From Sediminibacterium sp. (GTDB lineage: Bacteria > Bacteroidota > Bacteroidia > B-17B0 > Aurantibacillaceae): DNA of 64,000 nt. The notes beneath the pieces are model-generated. The model had not been told where the DNA came from, did no database searches, and worked only from the letters and a program-made list of their open reading frames with translations. Positions 8,086-17,900 of the stretch are shown piece by piece; positions within the stretch are counted from its first letter, which is position 1; each line of letters begins with the position of its first letter. The stretch covers positions 62,001 through 126,000 of the forward strand of contig JASGCO010000005.1 in the NCBI GenBank assembly GCA_030054095.1, read 5' to 3'. A program made the position numbers and the translations under genes.

Positions 8086-8676
8086 TTAATCTGGTTGGCG
8101 GGGATGGGCGGGGTTAATTAAAGAATAAATCACACTATCCAGATAGGTGCCATTAAAATAAAAATTCTCTTTAAAGTGCGCCTCTTTCACAAACCCGAAT
8201 TTCTCTAATAGGTTGCGCGAAGCATTGTTAATTTTATTGATATTTGCTTCTACAGAATGAAGGTTTAATTGTTTAAAGCCGTAATCCAAAACAGATCGCA
8301 TTGCTTCGCTCATAACACCTTTCCCTTGTTCGTTTGTAATTAAAACGTAGCCGATTTCTGCACGATGATGATACGCGTCTATTTTATGAAAGCCTATGGT
8401 TCCAATTAAATGCGACTGCTCCTTATAGTAAATGGCCCAGTCAAGCGCTTCTCTTCTTTTGTAGGCGCTTTCCCAGCTCTTTAAAAGACCTGCGACCTCT
8501 TCTTTCGAAGTAGCCAGATTTTTATCTAAAGCTGCCATTAACACTGGATCTGTTCTTAGAAGGTAAAATTCGTCTAAACAGCTAAGATTCATTTGTTTTA
8601 AAACCAGACGATCCGTTTCTAAAACGGGGAATGCACTAAAGTCGAGTTTTAAGTTTTTATCGTACGGATATACCAT
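8086..8676 (-). CDS. GNAT-family N-acetyltransferase (RimJ/RimL-like)
   Basis: This 196-residue protein has the usual fold of the RimJ/RimL group: an N-terminal LETDRLVLKQM strand, a central AEIGYVLITNEQGKGVMSEAM segment carrying the acetyl-CoA-binding Q/RxxGxG/A-type loop (here EQGKGV), and a C-terminal NxxSxxLLEKFGFVKE-like helix (NNASRNLLEKFGFVKE). It transfers acetyl from acetyl-CoA to an amine, possibly an N-terminal residue of a protein. It lies five bases downstream of mnmG and is probably cotranscribed with it. Confidence 0.85.
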   Translation of the reverse strand: MVYPYDKNLKLDFSAFPVLETDRLVLKQMNLSCLDEFYLLRTDPVLMAALDKNLATSKEEVAGLLKSWESAYKRREALDWAIYYKEQSHLIGTIGFHKIDAYHHRAEIGYVLITNEQGKGVMSEAMRSVLDYGFKQLNLHSVEANINKINNASRNLLEKFGFVKEAHFKENFYFNGTYLDSVIYSLINPAHPRQPD

Positions 8677-8681
8677 GTTTA

Positions 8682-10565
8682 TTAACGCCCCATGTGTATT
8701 AATAATACGTTTACATCAGCTGGATTTATTCCACTAATGCGACTTGCCTGACCAATAGTGGCAGGCTTAAACTTTTTCAGTTTTTCAATGGCTTCGCGAC
8801 CTAAACTGGTAATGGTGTCATAATTAAAATCGGGGTTTATTTTCAACTCTTCCAGTCGGCGTAATTTATCGGCATTCTCTTTTTCACGTTGAATATATCC
8901 TTCGTACTTCATTAAAATTTCGGCTTGCTCAATGGTCTCTTTATCTACATCCGCAATCAGGTTTTGTATTTGTGTATCCGTTTTTGCCAGATCGTTGATG
9001 CTGATATTGGGACGCGATAGTACATTAAAATAACGCCATTTTTGGGTGAGGGGAGAAGAGCCTATGCTTTCCAGATACGGGTTAAGTACTTCTGGCTCGC
9101 CACTCGTATTTTTAAAATAGTCTATCACATGGTTGGCCTTTTCAATTTTTGCTTTTACCCTTTCCATACGTTCTTGCTTTGCCAATCCCATTTCGAATGC
9201 CATGGGTGTTAAGCGAATATCGGCATTATCCTGGCGCAGGAGTAAACGATACTCTGCGCGACTGGTAAACATACGATAGGGTTCATCTGTTCCCTTGGTT
9301 ACGAGATCGTCAATTAAAACGCCAATGTAGGCTTCGTATCGGTTCAATATTAAGGGGGCCTTTTCCTGTACTTTTAGGTGAGCATTTATTCCCGCCATTA
9401 ATCCCTGACAAGCGGCTTCTTCGTAACCGGTAGTGCCGTTAATCTGCCCGGCAAAATACAAGTGTTCTACCAGGTGCGTTTCAAGTGTCAGTTTTAGTTG
9501 GGTAGGGGGGAAGTAATCGTATTCGATGGCGTATCCCGGGCGGAACATTTTCGCATTCTCAAATCCCGGTATAAGTTGCATGGCTTTGTATTGTACTTCT
9601 TCTGGTAAAGAGGTAGAAAAGCCATTTACATATATTTCTACTGTATTCCAGCCCTCTGGTTCTACAAAAAGCTGATGGCGTTCGCGTTCGCTAAACCGTG
9701 TAATTTTATCTTCGATACTGGGGCAATAGCGGGGTCCGAGTCCCTGAATCCGCCCCTGAAACATGGGCGACTTTTCGAAGCCTGTCTTTAAAATATCGTG
9801 TACCTTTTGATTGGTGTAGGTGGCATGACAAGGGATTTGTTTCTTTTCACCATTTATAAATGGCGATGTGCCCGGCAGATACGAAAACTTATCTAAAACA
9901 TCATCTCCAGGCTGGAGTTCCATTTTGCTATAATCTAAACTACGCCCATCTACCCGCGGTGGCGTGCCTGTTTTCATGCGCCCGCTTTCGAAACCTAATT
10001 GGACTAATTGTTCCGTAATGCCGTGGCTGGCAGCTTCTCCTGTCCTACCTCCGCCTAATTGCTTTTCGCCAATGTGAATAATTCCGTTAAGAAATGTGCC
10101 ATTGGTTAAAACCACAGCTTTTGAATAAAAGGACACTCCTAAACCGGTTACAACACCTTCCACCCGTTTGCCGTCTTTACTGATGATCAGCTCTCGCACC
10201 ATGTCCTGCCAGAAATCTACATTAGGCGTTTGTTCGAGCATTTCGCGCCAGAGCGCCGCAAAAAGCATACGGTCGTTTTGTGTACGCGGACTCCACATAG
10301 CAGGGCCTTTACTACGGTTCAGCATTTTAAACTGTATGGCTGATTTATCGGAAACAATACCGCTGTATCCACCCAAGGCATCAATCTCACGCACAATTTG
10401 TCCTTTGGCAATACCGCCCATGGCCGGGTTACAACTCATCTGGGCTATATTCTGCATGTTCATGGTTATCAGCAGCACCTTAGATCCCATGTTGGCGGCG
10501 GCGGCGGCGGCTTCGCATCCCGCGTGTCCGGCTCCCACCACAATTATATCGTATGTTTGTTGCAC
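8682..10565 (-). CDS. mnmG: tRNA uridine-5-carboxymethylaminomethyl modification enzyme MnmG (GidA)
   Basis: MnmG works with MnmE to modify the wobble uridine (U34) of certain tRNAs, using FAD and a folate-derived methylene group. The 627-residue length and motifs fit the family: a dinucleotide-binding VVGAGHAGCEAA at residues 9-20, SCNPAMGGIAKG, GGRTGE, RYCPSIEDK, the NGFSTSLPEEVQ element, and an AGQINGTTGYEEAA segment near residue 370. The C-terminal helical domain (RISGINPADVNVLLIH) binds MnmE and tRNA. mnmG lies beside replication origins in many bacteria, which agrees with the parS sites next to it. Confidence 0.97.
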   Translation of the reverse strand: MQQTYDIIVVGAGHAGCEAAAAAANMGSKVLLITMNMQNIAQMSCNPAMGGIAKGQIVREIDALGGYSGIVSDKSAIQFKMLNRSKGPAMWSPRTQNDRMLFAALWREMLEQTPNVDFWQDMVRELIISKDGKRVEGVVTGLGVSFYSKAVVLTNGTFLNGIIHIGEKQLGGGRTGEAASHGITEQLVQLGFESGRMKTGTPPRVDGRSLDYSKMELQPGDDVLDKFSYLPGTSPFINGEKKQIPCHATYTNQKVHDILKTGFEKSPMFQGRIQGLGPRYCPSIEDKITRFSERERHQLFVEPEGWNTVEIYVNGFSTSLPEEVQYKAMQLIPGFENAKMFRPGYAIEYDYFPPTQLKLTLETHLVEHLYFAGQINGTTGYEEAACQGLMAGINAHLKVQEKAPLILNRYEAYIGVLIDDLVTKGTDEPYRMFTSRAEYRLLLRQDNADIRLTPMAFEMGLAKQERMERVKAKIEKANHVIDYFKNTSGEPEVLNPYLESIGSSPLTQKWRYFNVLSRPNISINDLAKTDTQIQNLIADVDKETIEQAEILMKYEGYIQREKENADKLRRLEELKINPDFNYDTITSLGREAIEKLKKFKPATIGQASRISGINPADVNVLLIHMGR

Positions 10566-10579
10566 CTTTAGATTTTTTT

Positions 10580-10587
10580 CAAAGTTA
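10580..10587 (-). promoter_or_regulatory. Bacteroidota -7 box for mnmG
   Basis: On the minus strand the sequence is TAACTTTG, matching TAnnTTTG, 14 bases before the mnmG ATG at 10565. It lies in the 54-base gap after the preceding operon. No good -33 TTG is evident. Confidence 0.5.
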
Positions 10588-10619
10588 GTAAAAGATACCC
10601 GTTGTTTTTACCTTGTTGT

Positions 10620-11510
10620 TCAGCTACCCTGAAACCTGCTTCGTATCGTTTGTTTCAGGCTGTCGTTAAACACCTTCCCCTTTTTGTAATTGTACTTCTC
10701 TGCCAGAAACTCGCTACGTTTTACACCACCCAGATAAAATTTCCCGATTAAAAGATTGCCTACAAAAATGGAGGTGAAATAGTATTGAAAAACAATACCC
10801 GTAACCATTGCTCCTGTTGTAACCGCCAAAGAAAGAAATGAAAAAATACCCTCGCTGTAATTTTTGGTATAAAACTGGCCCGCGCCAGGCAGAAATGTAG
10901 AAAGTCGCGATGCCTTTTCCGGATCTTTTAATTTTGGTAAACGGGCAGTGTTATATAACGAATCAATCATTCGTTTATTCTGATAATAAGCATTGGTTCC
11001 TGTGTGAAAAAGATGCGCATTCAGAAGGTGCAATTTTTTTTGAGCGGCCTGCCATTTGTATTGCTCGTTGAGTACAAGGGTATGCAATAAAAGCGATTTG
11101 TAAATGTAAAGGGAGTCTTTTACCAGATAATTTAATTGTTCTATAAAAGCATCGGCCTGAATTAAATCGTTATTCAGGTAACTCATCAGGGCGCTTTGGT
11201 ATTTCACGGTATAGATTAAAGAATCCGGCGCCTCACTCAGGTTAATGGTATTAAGAGAAGCCAAACCTTCCGTATAATTACGGTCGTGCTTATAGCTTTC
11301 GGCGGTGCGCAACCGCGCCTGTGTTTTCCCGCTTTCGCTTTGCAGAAAAAACTCCAGTTTCTGATAATAAATAGCGGCTTTGTAATAACTACCGGCAACG
11401 AAAAAACTATCGGCCATCTGACGGATCCGAAGGGTATCGTTGGTAGCTTTAAAACAGGTTTTACCTGAAAAAGCGAACAATAGGAACGTGAATGCTTGCC
11501 AGTATTTCAT
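10620..11510 (-). CDS. Membrane protein with signal peptide, helical repeats and PGxGxFY segment (A)
   Basis: I start it at the internal ATG at 11510, because the sequence there (MKYWQAFTFLLFAFSG) is a signal peptide; a longer frame would overlap most of the upstream gene end. The 296-residue product has TPR-like helical repeats and then LPGAGQFYTKNYSEGIFSF followed by hydrophobic stretches. The upstream gene has the same organisation (IVPGLGKFYAGKKGAGL), so the two are probably distant paralogues. It overlaps that gene by 50 bases and ends the lolA-like/yidD operon. Function unknown; an envelope-assembly role is inferred from neighbours. Confidence 0.6.
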   Translation of the reverse strand: MKYWQAFTFLLFAFSGKTCFKATNDTLRIRQMADSFFVAGSYYKAAIYYQKLEFFLQSESGKTQARLRTAESYKHDRNYTEGLASLNTINLSEAPDSLIYTVKYQSALMSYLNNDLIQADAFIEQLNYLVKDSLYIYKSLLLHTLVLNEQYKWQAAQKKLHLLNAHLFHTGTNAYYQNKRMIDSLYNTARLPKLKDPEKASRLSTFLPGAGQFYTKNYSEGIFSFLSLAVTTGAMVTGIVFQYYFTSIFVGNLLIGKFYLGGVKRSEFLAEKYNYKKGKVFNDSLKQTIRSRFQGS

Positions 11511-12318
11511 TGTTAATTCTACCGTTTGTAGAACGGATCTGTTGTTTAATGCTGTAAACGCTTCCGAAAATATTTCCGGTATAAAAGAAAACGAAGAGGG
11601 TGCCAAACGTAATAAACTGGGGGCTTTTAAAGGATTGCGAACGGTAATACGATTCAGCTGTTGCAACGGCTAATGCGCCACATGCGGCAAAGGCCGCTAA
11701 CCCGGCTCCTTTTTTACCTGCATAGAACTTCCCCAGGCCGGGCACTATTGCCGACAAACATCCGGCTACCAGGGGCGACTTTCGTTTTAGTTTACGGGCT
11801 TGCTGTCCCAAATCTACCAGGCGGGCTTGCTGCGTATTTAAACGGTAATCCTCTTCTGTAAATCCTTTACTAATAGAATCAAAAGATTTAAAATCGCGCA
11901 GCAAGAGGTAATTTCCGGCCCGGTTTAAATCAATAAGAGATTTATAGTGATTTATGGAATCGGAACTTAATTTTTCGAATGTGTTAAGTGCCAGTTTGTA
12001 GTTTTTGGAGTAAGATCGGTTTAAGGCTTCGAAACAAACCGACCTCACAAAGAAAGGGCTTTGGCTGCTAACGTTAGAAAAATGGTAAGCCGCGGAATCT
12101 GTTTTCTTTAGCAGGTAGTAATTTAATCCTGTGAGATAATTTAGTGTGTCGGCCTGGCTTAATTCATTTGTTTTAGTGAGCAGGAAGAGTGCTTCGCGAT
12201 TTTTTCCCGTTTGTGTTAAATGGTCTATAAATACGTACGATGCCTGAGCTGCTGTTTGTGAATACAAGCAACGCGTTAAAATTAAAAGAACAAATACACT
12301 CCGCCAGTATGATTTCAT
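11461..12318 (-). CDS. Membrane protein with signal peptide, helical repeats and PGxGxFY segment (B)
   Basis: The 285 residues begin with a signal peptide (MKSYWRSVFVLLILTRCLYSQ), continue with TPR-like helices, and after about residue 180 show IVPGLGKFYAGKKGAGLAAF, followed by two or more hydrophobic segments. Short PGxGxxY membrane modules of this kind are common in Bacteroidota and uncharacterised. Its ATG overlaps the stop of yidD (12315-12318), suggesting translational coupling, and its own 3' end overlaps the next gene. Function unknown. Confidence 0.6.
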   Translation of the reverse strand: MKSYWRSVFVLLILTRCLYSQTAAQASYVFIDHLTQTGKNREALFLLTKTNELSQADTLNYLTGLNYYLLKKTDSAAYHFSNVSSQSPFFVRSVCFEALNRSYSKNYKLALNTFEKLSSDSINHYKSLIDLNRAGNYLLLRDFKSFDSISKGFTEEDYRLNTQQARLVDLGQQARKLKRKSPLVAGCLSAIVPGLGKFYAGKKGAGLAAFAACGALAVATAESYYRSQSFKSPQFITFGTLFVFFYTGNIFGSVYSIKQQIRSTNGRINNEILASIHVPIVRFFR

Positions 12319-12806
12319 TTTGTTTCTTGCACTTTAAATGTATAATCCTCTGGTTTATCGTAGATTTTATGTGTGCGCGAATTATAATCTACCCCTTCGA
12401 GCATATCAATGCCCGCCAGGCGGGTGCAGCGCGTTAAACGGTCGGCTGTAAGCGGAATGCCTTTTAAAATACCATAGCGACGAATACAATGCCTGCTGAA
12501 ATTACTGCAATTTACCTCGTAAGGGCAGGCCGCGCCAATTTGCACAGAAATGGTTTTCTGATAAAGATAGAGCATGCCGCCAAATACCAGGGAAACCGGA
12601 TTGTATTTAATAAAAGCGTTTTTTCCTTCAAATAAATACGATACTTTACGCTTAGCCTCATAAACATCAACGTGTGTGGTTTTAGCAAACATAAGATCCA
12701 CGTCGCTTGGCGCCTGCGCGTAAAACGGGGTTTTTACGACTATGCAAAACCATACTACGACATACACCGCATACTTATTTCTTTTTAGAGGAAACCACTT
12801 TTGCAT
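12315..12806 (-). CDS. yidD: YidD-domain protein with an added N-terminal signal or anchor segment
   Basis: YidD is a small protein that assists membrane-protein insertion by YidC. The C-terminal half carries the family core: YLYQKTIS, then CPYEVNCSNFSRHCI, then RRYGILKGIPLTADRLTRC. The usual protein has about 80 residues; this one has 163 from the ATG at 12806, because a hydrophobic stretch (VYVVVWFCIVV) and about 50 further residues precede the domain. That stretch ends in FYAQ and resembles a signal peptide, which would place the YidD domain outside the cytoplasm, an odd topology. It overlaps the lolA-like gene by 32 bases. Confidence 0.8.
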   Translation of the reverse strand: MQKWFPLKRNKYAVYVVVWFCIVVKTPFYAQAPSDVDLMFAKTTHVDVYEAKRKVSYLFEGKNAFIKYNPVSLVFGGMLYLYQKTISVQIGAACPYEVNCSNFSRHCIRRYGILKGIPLTADRLTRCTRLAGIDMLEGVDYNSRTHKIYDKPEDYTFKVQETK

Positions 12807-13500
12807 TAGCAGGAATTTTAAAATCGAGGTATTTCGCATCCACCTCAGTATTGATTTTAGGATTAGAATACACTTTGGTAATTAATGTGGAGTCTGATTT
12901 ACTTTTGTAAGCGATTTCCGTTATTTTAAAAGGCAATTGCAGATTTCCTACTTTTTGATACCCATCGAAAAAGATTTTCCCGAGTACTTTTGATTTTGGA
13001 CCAACAAACTCCAGGTAAACCGGCAAGTTTTTTTCGTGAACCAGTTCTATCTTTTGGATAGGATTGGCGCTTTCCGCTTTAGGTACCCAGGTGGTAATCA
13101 GCATACCATCTGAAACCTGTGTTCCTTTTATCACAAAACCTGTTTTAGGCAGCCCAAGGTCATTGTAATTTCCATTTAAAAAGTACCAAAAGTAGCTTGA
13201 TTCAGAAGAGGTAAGAGCCGAGCTGGAGATCATTAATGTGTTTTCCTGAAAATCATACATTTTCATTTCGCCATCGGCGTTAATAATAGTAACATTTTCG
13301 AAAGGTTTAATCAGGTGAGTGGTTAAAACACCTCCCTGTTTTTTAAAAAATACATCCCCCTGAACGGTTATGTACTTTTTGTTTTCAAGAATTTTGGAAG
13401 TAAAATTTAAACTAAGTTGTTGGAGTGGTCCGTTACTTTGTTTAAATCCAAACGCTAATCCACTAAATAACACCAGAATTACTATCTTTCTTATACTCAT
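12775..13500 (-). CDS. LolA-like outer-membrane lipoprotein carrier homologue
   Basis: The 241-residue product starts with a signal peptide (MSIRKIVILVLFSGLAFGF) and continues as beta-rich sequence resembling the LolA/LolB fold: a GDVFFKKQGGVLTTHLIKPFENVTIIN segment like the LolA GxFxxxRPxxFRWE region, then YDFQENTLMIS and a late strand set. LolA chaperones lipoproteins through the periplasm. The match is at fold level and lipoprotein carriage is not proven. It is first in an overlapping operon with yidD and two membrane proteins. Confidence 0.6.
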   Translation of the reverse strand: MSIRKIVILVLFSGLAFGFKQSNGPLQQLSLNFTSKILENKKYITVQGDVFFKKQGGVLTTHLIKPFENVTIINADGEMKMYDFQENTLMISSSALTSSESSYFWYFLNGNYNDLGLPKTGFVIKGTQVSDGMLITTWVPKAESANPIQKIELVHEKNLPVYLEFVGPKSKVLGKIFFDGYQKVGNLQLPFKITEIAYKSKSDSTLITKVYSNPKINTEVDAKYLDFKIPANAKVVSSKKK

Positions 13501-13532
13501 TCTATCAATTTGTTATTCTGGGTTTTATCCGA

Positions 13533-13540
13533 CAAATATA
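13533..13540 (-). promoter_or_regulatory. Bacteroidota -7 box for the lolA-like/yidD operon
   Basis: The minus strand reads TATATTTG, matching TAnnTTTG, 32 bases before the ATG at 13500. No convincing -33 element is visible. Confidence 0.45.
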
Positions 13541-13605
13541 TAAATTATAGGTATTAATATCTTTTATTCGCTGTTAAAGCATTGTAATTCCTCAAAATAA
13601 TTTTT

Positions 13606-13632
13606 TTGCTTTTAATAAAATAATTATCTTGC
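13606..13632 (+). promoter_or_regulatory. Candidate promoter for the TM2-like gene (TTG ... TATCTTGC)
   Basis: TTG at 13606-13608 and TATCTTGC at 13625-13632, 16 bases apart, resemble the Bacteroidota -33/-7 pair. The -7 box deviates in its last bases and the spacing is slightly short. Confidence 0.35.
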
Positions 13633-13656
13633 ATTAAAATAATAAACTAAGTCAGT

Positions 13657-14076
13657 ATGAAAAAATTATTATCAGTAATCTGCTTAACGTTAGGCCTGAG
13701 TTTTTATGCCAACGCTAACAAGTACAAAATGAGTGAAACTCAAATTGAGAATTCATTTGCCGGTAGTCAGGAAGTTACATTCAATGAAATGTATACTGGC
13801 GTTGACGCAAATGCGGTAGATTTAAATGGTCTTGCCGTTCAGAAAGGTGGATCAACTACCCGTGGTGGTTATTTATTGCGTTCTTTCTTCTGCGGAGGAA
13901 TTGCTTTACACCGTTACTACATGGGTACAAATAAAAAACACATGTGGGCGCTTTACTTCTGTGTTCCTGTAGCTGGTGGTGTTGCTGCTTGTGTGGATTT
14001 CTGGGGTGCAGTATTTGATGCTGATTTTTACAAAAAATTCGAGAACAACGATAAGTGGTTTGTTTGGTTAGATTAA
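13657..14076 (+). CDS. Signal-peptide-bearing TM2-like domain protein
   Basis: The 139-residue protein has a signal peptide (MKKLLSVICLTLGLSFYANA) and a C-terminal domain with two hydrophobic segments joined by a short turn: GGIALHRYYMGTNKKHMWAL then CVPVAGGVAACVDFWGAV. The GxxGxHRFYLG-like signature (here GGIALHRYYMG) is that of TM2-domain proteins, whose role in bacteria is unclear. It is the only plus-strand gene in a long minus-strand block and has its own terminator, so it is a single-gene transcript. Confidence 0.7.
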   Translation: MKKLLSVICLTLGLSFYANANKYKMSETQIENSFAGSQEVTFNEMYTGVDANAVDLNGLAVQKGGSTTRGGYLLRSFFCGGIALHRYYMGTNKKHMWALYFCVPVAGGVAACVDFWGAVFDADFYKKFENNDKWFVWLD

Positions 14077-14101
14077 TTTCTAATTCATCATACTTAATTG
14101 G

Positions 14102-14128
14102 AGCCCCTTTTAAAAGGGGCTTTTTTAT
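14102..14128 (+). terminator. Rho-independent terminator after the TM2-like gene
   Basis: AGCCCCTTTTAAAAGGGGCT is a perfect self-complementary hairpin at 14102-14121, followed by a run of T residues. It lies 25 bases after the stop codon. Confidence 0.85.
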
Positions 14129-14214
14129 TTGTATTAACTTTCCTTCGGTTTCAGGGTGCCACAAAAAAAGGGAGTACATTTCTGTAACTCCCTCTTTGTA
14201 ATTCCTATTTGTGA

Positions 14215-14973
14215 CTACAATAAATTCAACTTTGTCAGTAACTCTTCGCGATACGATCCGCCGATAGGAATTACTTTCTTTTCATTCTCTAATACTACCG
14301 TTTGGTTTTCGATGGATTGAATTTTATCCTTCCGGGCAATGAAGCTACGGTGCACCCTTACAAAATCGGACTCTCCCAACTTCTTTTCAATATCTTTCAT
14401 TGTACTGTGTACTGTGTAGCGCGCATATTGCGTATTGATAATAACGTAATCTTTAAGCGCCTCTACAAAGTAGATATCACGTAACAACACTTTTACAAGG
14501 CGACTGTTAGCCTTTACGAACAGAATATCCCGGCTTGTATCATCCTTATTTTCTACCAGGCTATACAAAAAATCGCGTTCTTTTTGAAGTGCTGAATCTT
14601 TCTGGTGTTTATAAACCGCCATTTCAATAGTGCTGTGTAAGTCTATTTCTTTAAACGGTTTCAGTATATAGCCATACGGCTCTGTTATTTTAGCCTTACT
14701 AAGTGTGCCTTCATCGGCATAAGCGGTAAGGAATATTACCGGTATATTTTGCGACTCCTTTAATTTTTCACTTACTTCTATTCCGGTCATATCGCCTTTA
14801 ATCATGATATCCATTAATACCAGATCCGGCTGCAACTCCTCAATCTGAGTCAGAGCATCTTTTCCATTATTGGCCATGCCAACCACATTATATCCAAGCT
14901 TTGTAAGGCTATTGGATATGTCTTTAGCTACAATGCTTTCGTCTTCTACAATAAAAATATTTAATTTTTCCAT
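14215..14973 (-). CDS. LytTR-family response regulator
   Basis: This 252-residue regulator has an N-terminal receiver domain (residues 1-120) with the acidic pair in VEDES, the phospho-acceptor Asp55 in LVLMDIMI, a T in FLTAYAD and K in YILKPF. A LytTR DNA-binding domain fills residues 150-250 (YFVEALKDYVIIN, VHRSFIARKDKI). It lies 11 bases downstream of the multi-PAS histidine kinase gene and is almost certainly its partner. Such regulators bind direct repeats upstream of targets; the targets are not identifiable here. Confidence 0.93.
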   Translation of the reverse strand: MEKLNIFIVEDESIVAKDISNSLTKLGYNVVGMANNGKDALTQIEELQPDLVLMDIMIKGDMTGIEVSEKLKESQNIPVIFLTAYADEGTLSKAKITEPYGYILKPFKEIDLHSTIEMAVYKHQKDSALQKERDFLYSLVENKDDTSRDILFVKANSRLVKVLLRDIYFVEALKDYVIINTQYARYTVHSTMKDIEKKLGESDFVRVHRSFIARKDKIQSIENQTVVLENEKKVIPIGGSYREELLTKLNLL

Positions 14974-14984
14974 ACGTTAACACA

Positions 14985-17900
14985 TCAAACCGGAAAAGTG
15001 ATATTTACTTCGGTACCGCCTTCGGTACGCTTTTTAAATTCAACTGTCCCATCTATTTGTTCCACTAATGTATTTACCAGTTGTAACCCCAGTGAGTTCG
15101 TGTTTTTGTGGTCAAAACTATCTGGTAATCCTACACCATTATCCACAACATTTAAAGTTACAACATTATTTTGGCTTTTCAAATTTATGGATAAAAACCC
15201 GGTTTTATTTCCACTGAAAGCATGCTTGATAGCGTTTGTTACCAATTCATTTATAATTAAACCAGCAGGAATACTAACATCCAGTCCTAAGACAACTTTT
15301 GATATATCGAGCAACAGTTTTACTTTTTCGGTACTTACGGCATACGATTGTATGATATTACTACTTAGTGTGGCAATATAATCTGAGAAGTCGATGGTAG
15401 CAAATGTTTTATTCTGATAGAGACTTTCGTGAATATAGGCCATCGTTTTTATACGGTTCTGGCTTTCCTTTAACAGACTTAAAGCATATTCATCACTAAC
15501 GTAACTACTTTGCAGGTTAAGAATACTGGAAATAACCTGCATGTTATTTTTAACCCTGTGGTGCACTTCTTTTAAAAGAATTTCCTTCTCTCTTAAACTT
15601 TGTACTATTTTTTCCTGTGATGTTTTTTTATCGGTTATATCATGAGCAATACCACTCACTTCAGTAACAATTGCCCCATCAAAAATGGGATTTAAGAAGA
15701 CTTCAAGGAACATTTTATTTCCGAATTTATCGGATAATTCCAACTCAAAGTTTTTGGAAGCACCTTTAAACGCTTCCTTGTATTTTTTTTCAATTAAATC
15801 TACATAGGTTCTGTCATTAGCCAATATACCTCGGTTTAGTTGAAAACCTAAATAAGGTTGCGTATCGTATATGTTCTTTATAAGATCAAAGTAATTTTTA
15901 TTAAATGAAGTTAATTTTAAAAATACATCAACAGTCCATATATAATGCATAGAGCTGTCGAAAATAGCGTTAAGTTTAGCCGCCTGATTACTTATTTTTT
16001 GTTCAGAAAGAATTTTATCTGTGATATCGAAGCCTACCCCGGCAACCTCAGAAACAACATTTCCATTGTATATAGGATTGAGGTAAATTTGTCTGTATTT
16101 CATGTTACCGTCAATGTTTGCTCTTTGCGAAACAAAGTTTAACGATTTTCCGTTAAAGACCTCGTCGTATTTGGCATTCCAGAAACTAAGAAACAATTCT
16201 ATTTTTTCAGGTGGATATGCTTTGTATGGATCAGCATTTACTAATGGGTAAAACCCGAAAATATCATAAATGGTTTGCGAAAATTCTTTATTAAACGATG
16301 TTAGTTTGTAGTCCCTGTCAACAGTCCATATAAACTGGTTTCCACTTTCAAATATGGCTTTTAATTTTGCGGTCTGTGTTTTTACCTTTTCTTCCGATTG
16401 TATTTTATCTGTAATATCATACGCTATTCCGGAAGCTTCGATTACTTCATTATTATTTCCTATAATTGGTTGCAAGTATATCTGATGATAAATTGCATGG
16501 CCATTTTTTAATACTTTTTCGGTTACAAAGTCCAGACTTTTACCTTTAAAAACCTCTTCGTATCGCTTATCCCATAACTTAGCCATGGGATCTTCCTTTT
16601 TCTTAACCGTATCGTAATAAACTGTTTTTCCTATTTGTGGATAAGTGCCATGTTGCTCATAAATTGAATTGTAATAATTCTGATTGTAATTAGTGAGCTC
16701 AATCTGCTTATTAACACTCCACATTAATTGATTACCGCTTTCAAATATTGCCTGAAGCCGTCCTGACTGTTCCATAATCTGCTTCTCATATATTTTTGCT
16801 TCTGTTATATCGCTGGCTATACACGATATTTCATTTATGCGGCCATCCTTACTTATGATGGGGTTTATATAAACTTTTCTATAAACTTTTTGCTTGTCAT
16901 CCGATTCTTCATGTTCAAACTCAAGCGATTCACCGTTTAACGCCCGTTTGTATTTTGGTAACCAAAACTCATCATAATACTTTTTTTTAGCTCCTTTTAC
17001 AATATCCGTAATAGATGTATTCGGTTCCAGATGCTTATTATAAGAACGCTTTATTACATTGTAAAAATTAGTATTAAAAGAGGTAATTTCTGTTTTATGA
17101 TTAACCGTCCACACAAGATGAGAACTACTTTCCAGAACAGCTTTTAAACGAGCCGTTTGGTCAATAAGCTTTTGTTCTATCTTAGATCGTTCATCAATTT
17201 CTTTAATTAATAACTTATTAGTTGATTCAACAATTTCTGAACGCAGCTGCTGCTTTTCTATTTGTTTTCGTTCACTAACATTATGAATAACACTTAATAT
17301 ACAGTCTTCTCCATTATATTTAATGGATTTTGATTGTATGTCAACTTCAATAATTTGCTGCTTTAATGTTCTGAATTTATAACTTACAGTATCTGGTGAT
17401 TCATTTTTGTTGGTTATTTCCGCTATTTCCTTTATCACTTTTTTACGGTCCTTTTCCACAACAAAATCAACCAGAAACTTTCCCATTAATTTTTTAGGAT
17501 TTTTGGTTTGTAAAACCGTCAATACCGCGTCATTACAATATTCTATAATACCTCTGTTATGGATAATACATGCCATTGGGGCAGTATTTAATAACTGCTC
17601 ATAATCACGGCTCTTTTGCTTGAGTTCGAGTTCATTCTCTTTCTTTATGCTGATATCCCGTAAAACATTTAAAAAAACAGTTATCTTACCCGCATTATCA
17701 AAAATAGGCACAATATTGTTTTCCAACCATATTGGTTCACCATTTGCCTTAACCGTTTGATAAGTGTAGGTAATATTTACATCTGTATTTGCTTTCTGAA
17801 TGTGCTTCAGTTTTTTCTCTATGTTTAAAAAGTCTGACTGTGAACTTAATAAACGCTTATAATAAAAGTCTGGCTGATTATAAAAATCCTCCGGATTATA

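Larger units (their letters stand above)
8025..8087. repeat. Perfect 19-bp inverted repeat formed by two parS-like sites
   Basis: AAAATGTTTCACGTGGAAC at 8025-8043 and its exact reverse complement at 8069-8087 are separated by 25 bases. The right arm reaches into the stop codon of the acetyltransferase gene (8086-8088). Each arm holds a parS-like site, so ParB could load on two facing sites; in RNA the pair could fold into a long hairpin. Confidence 0.8.
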
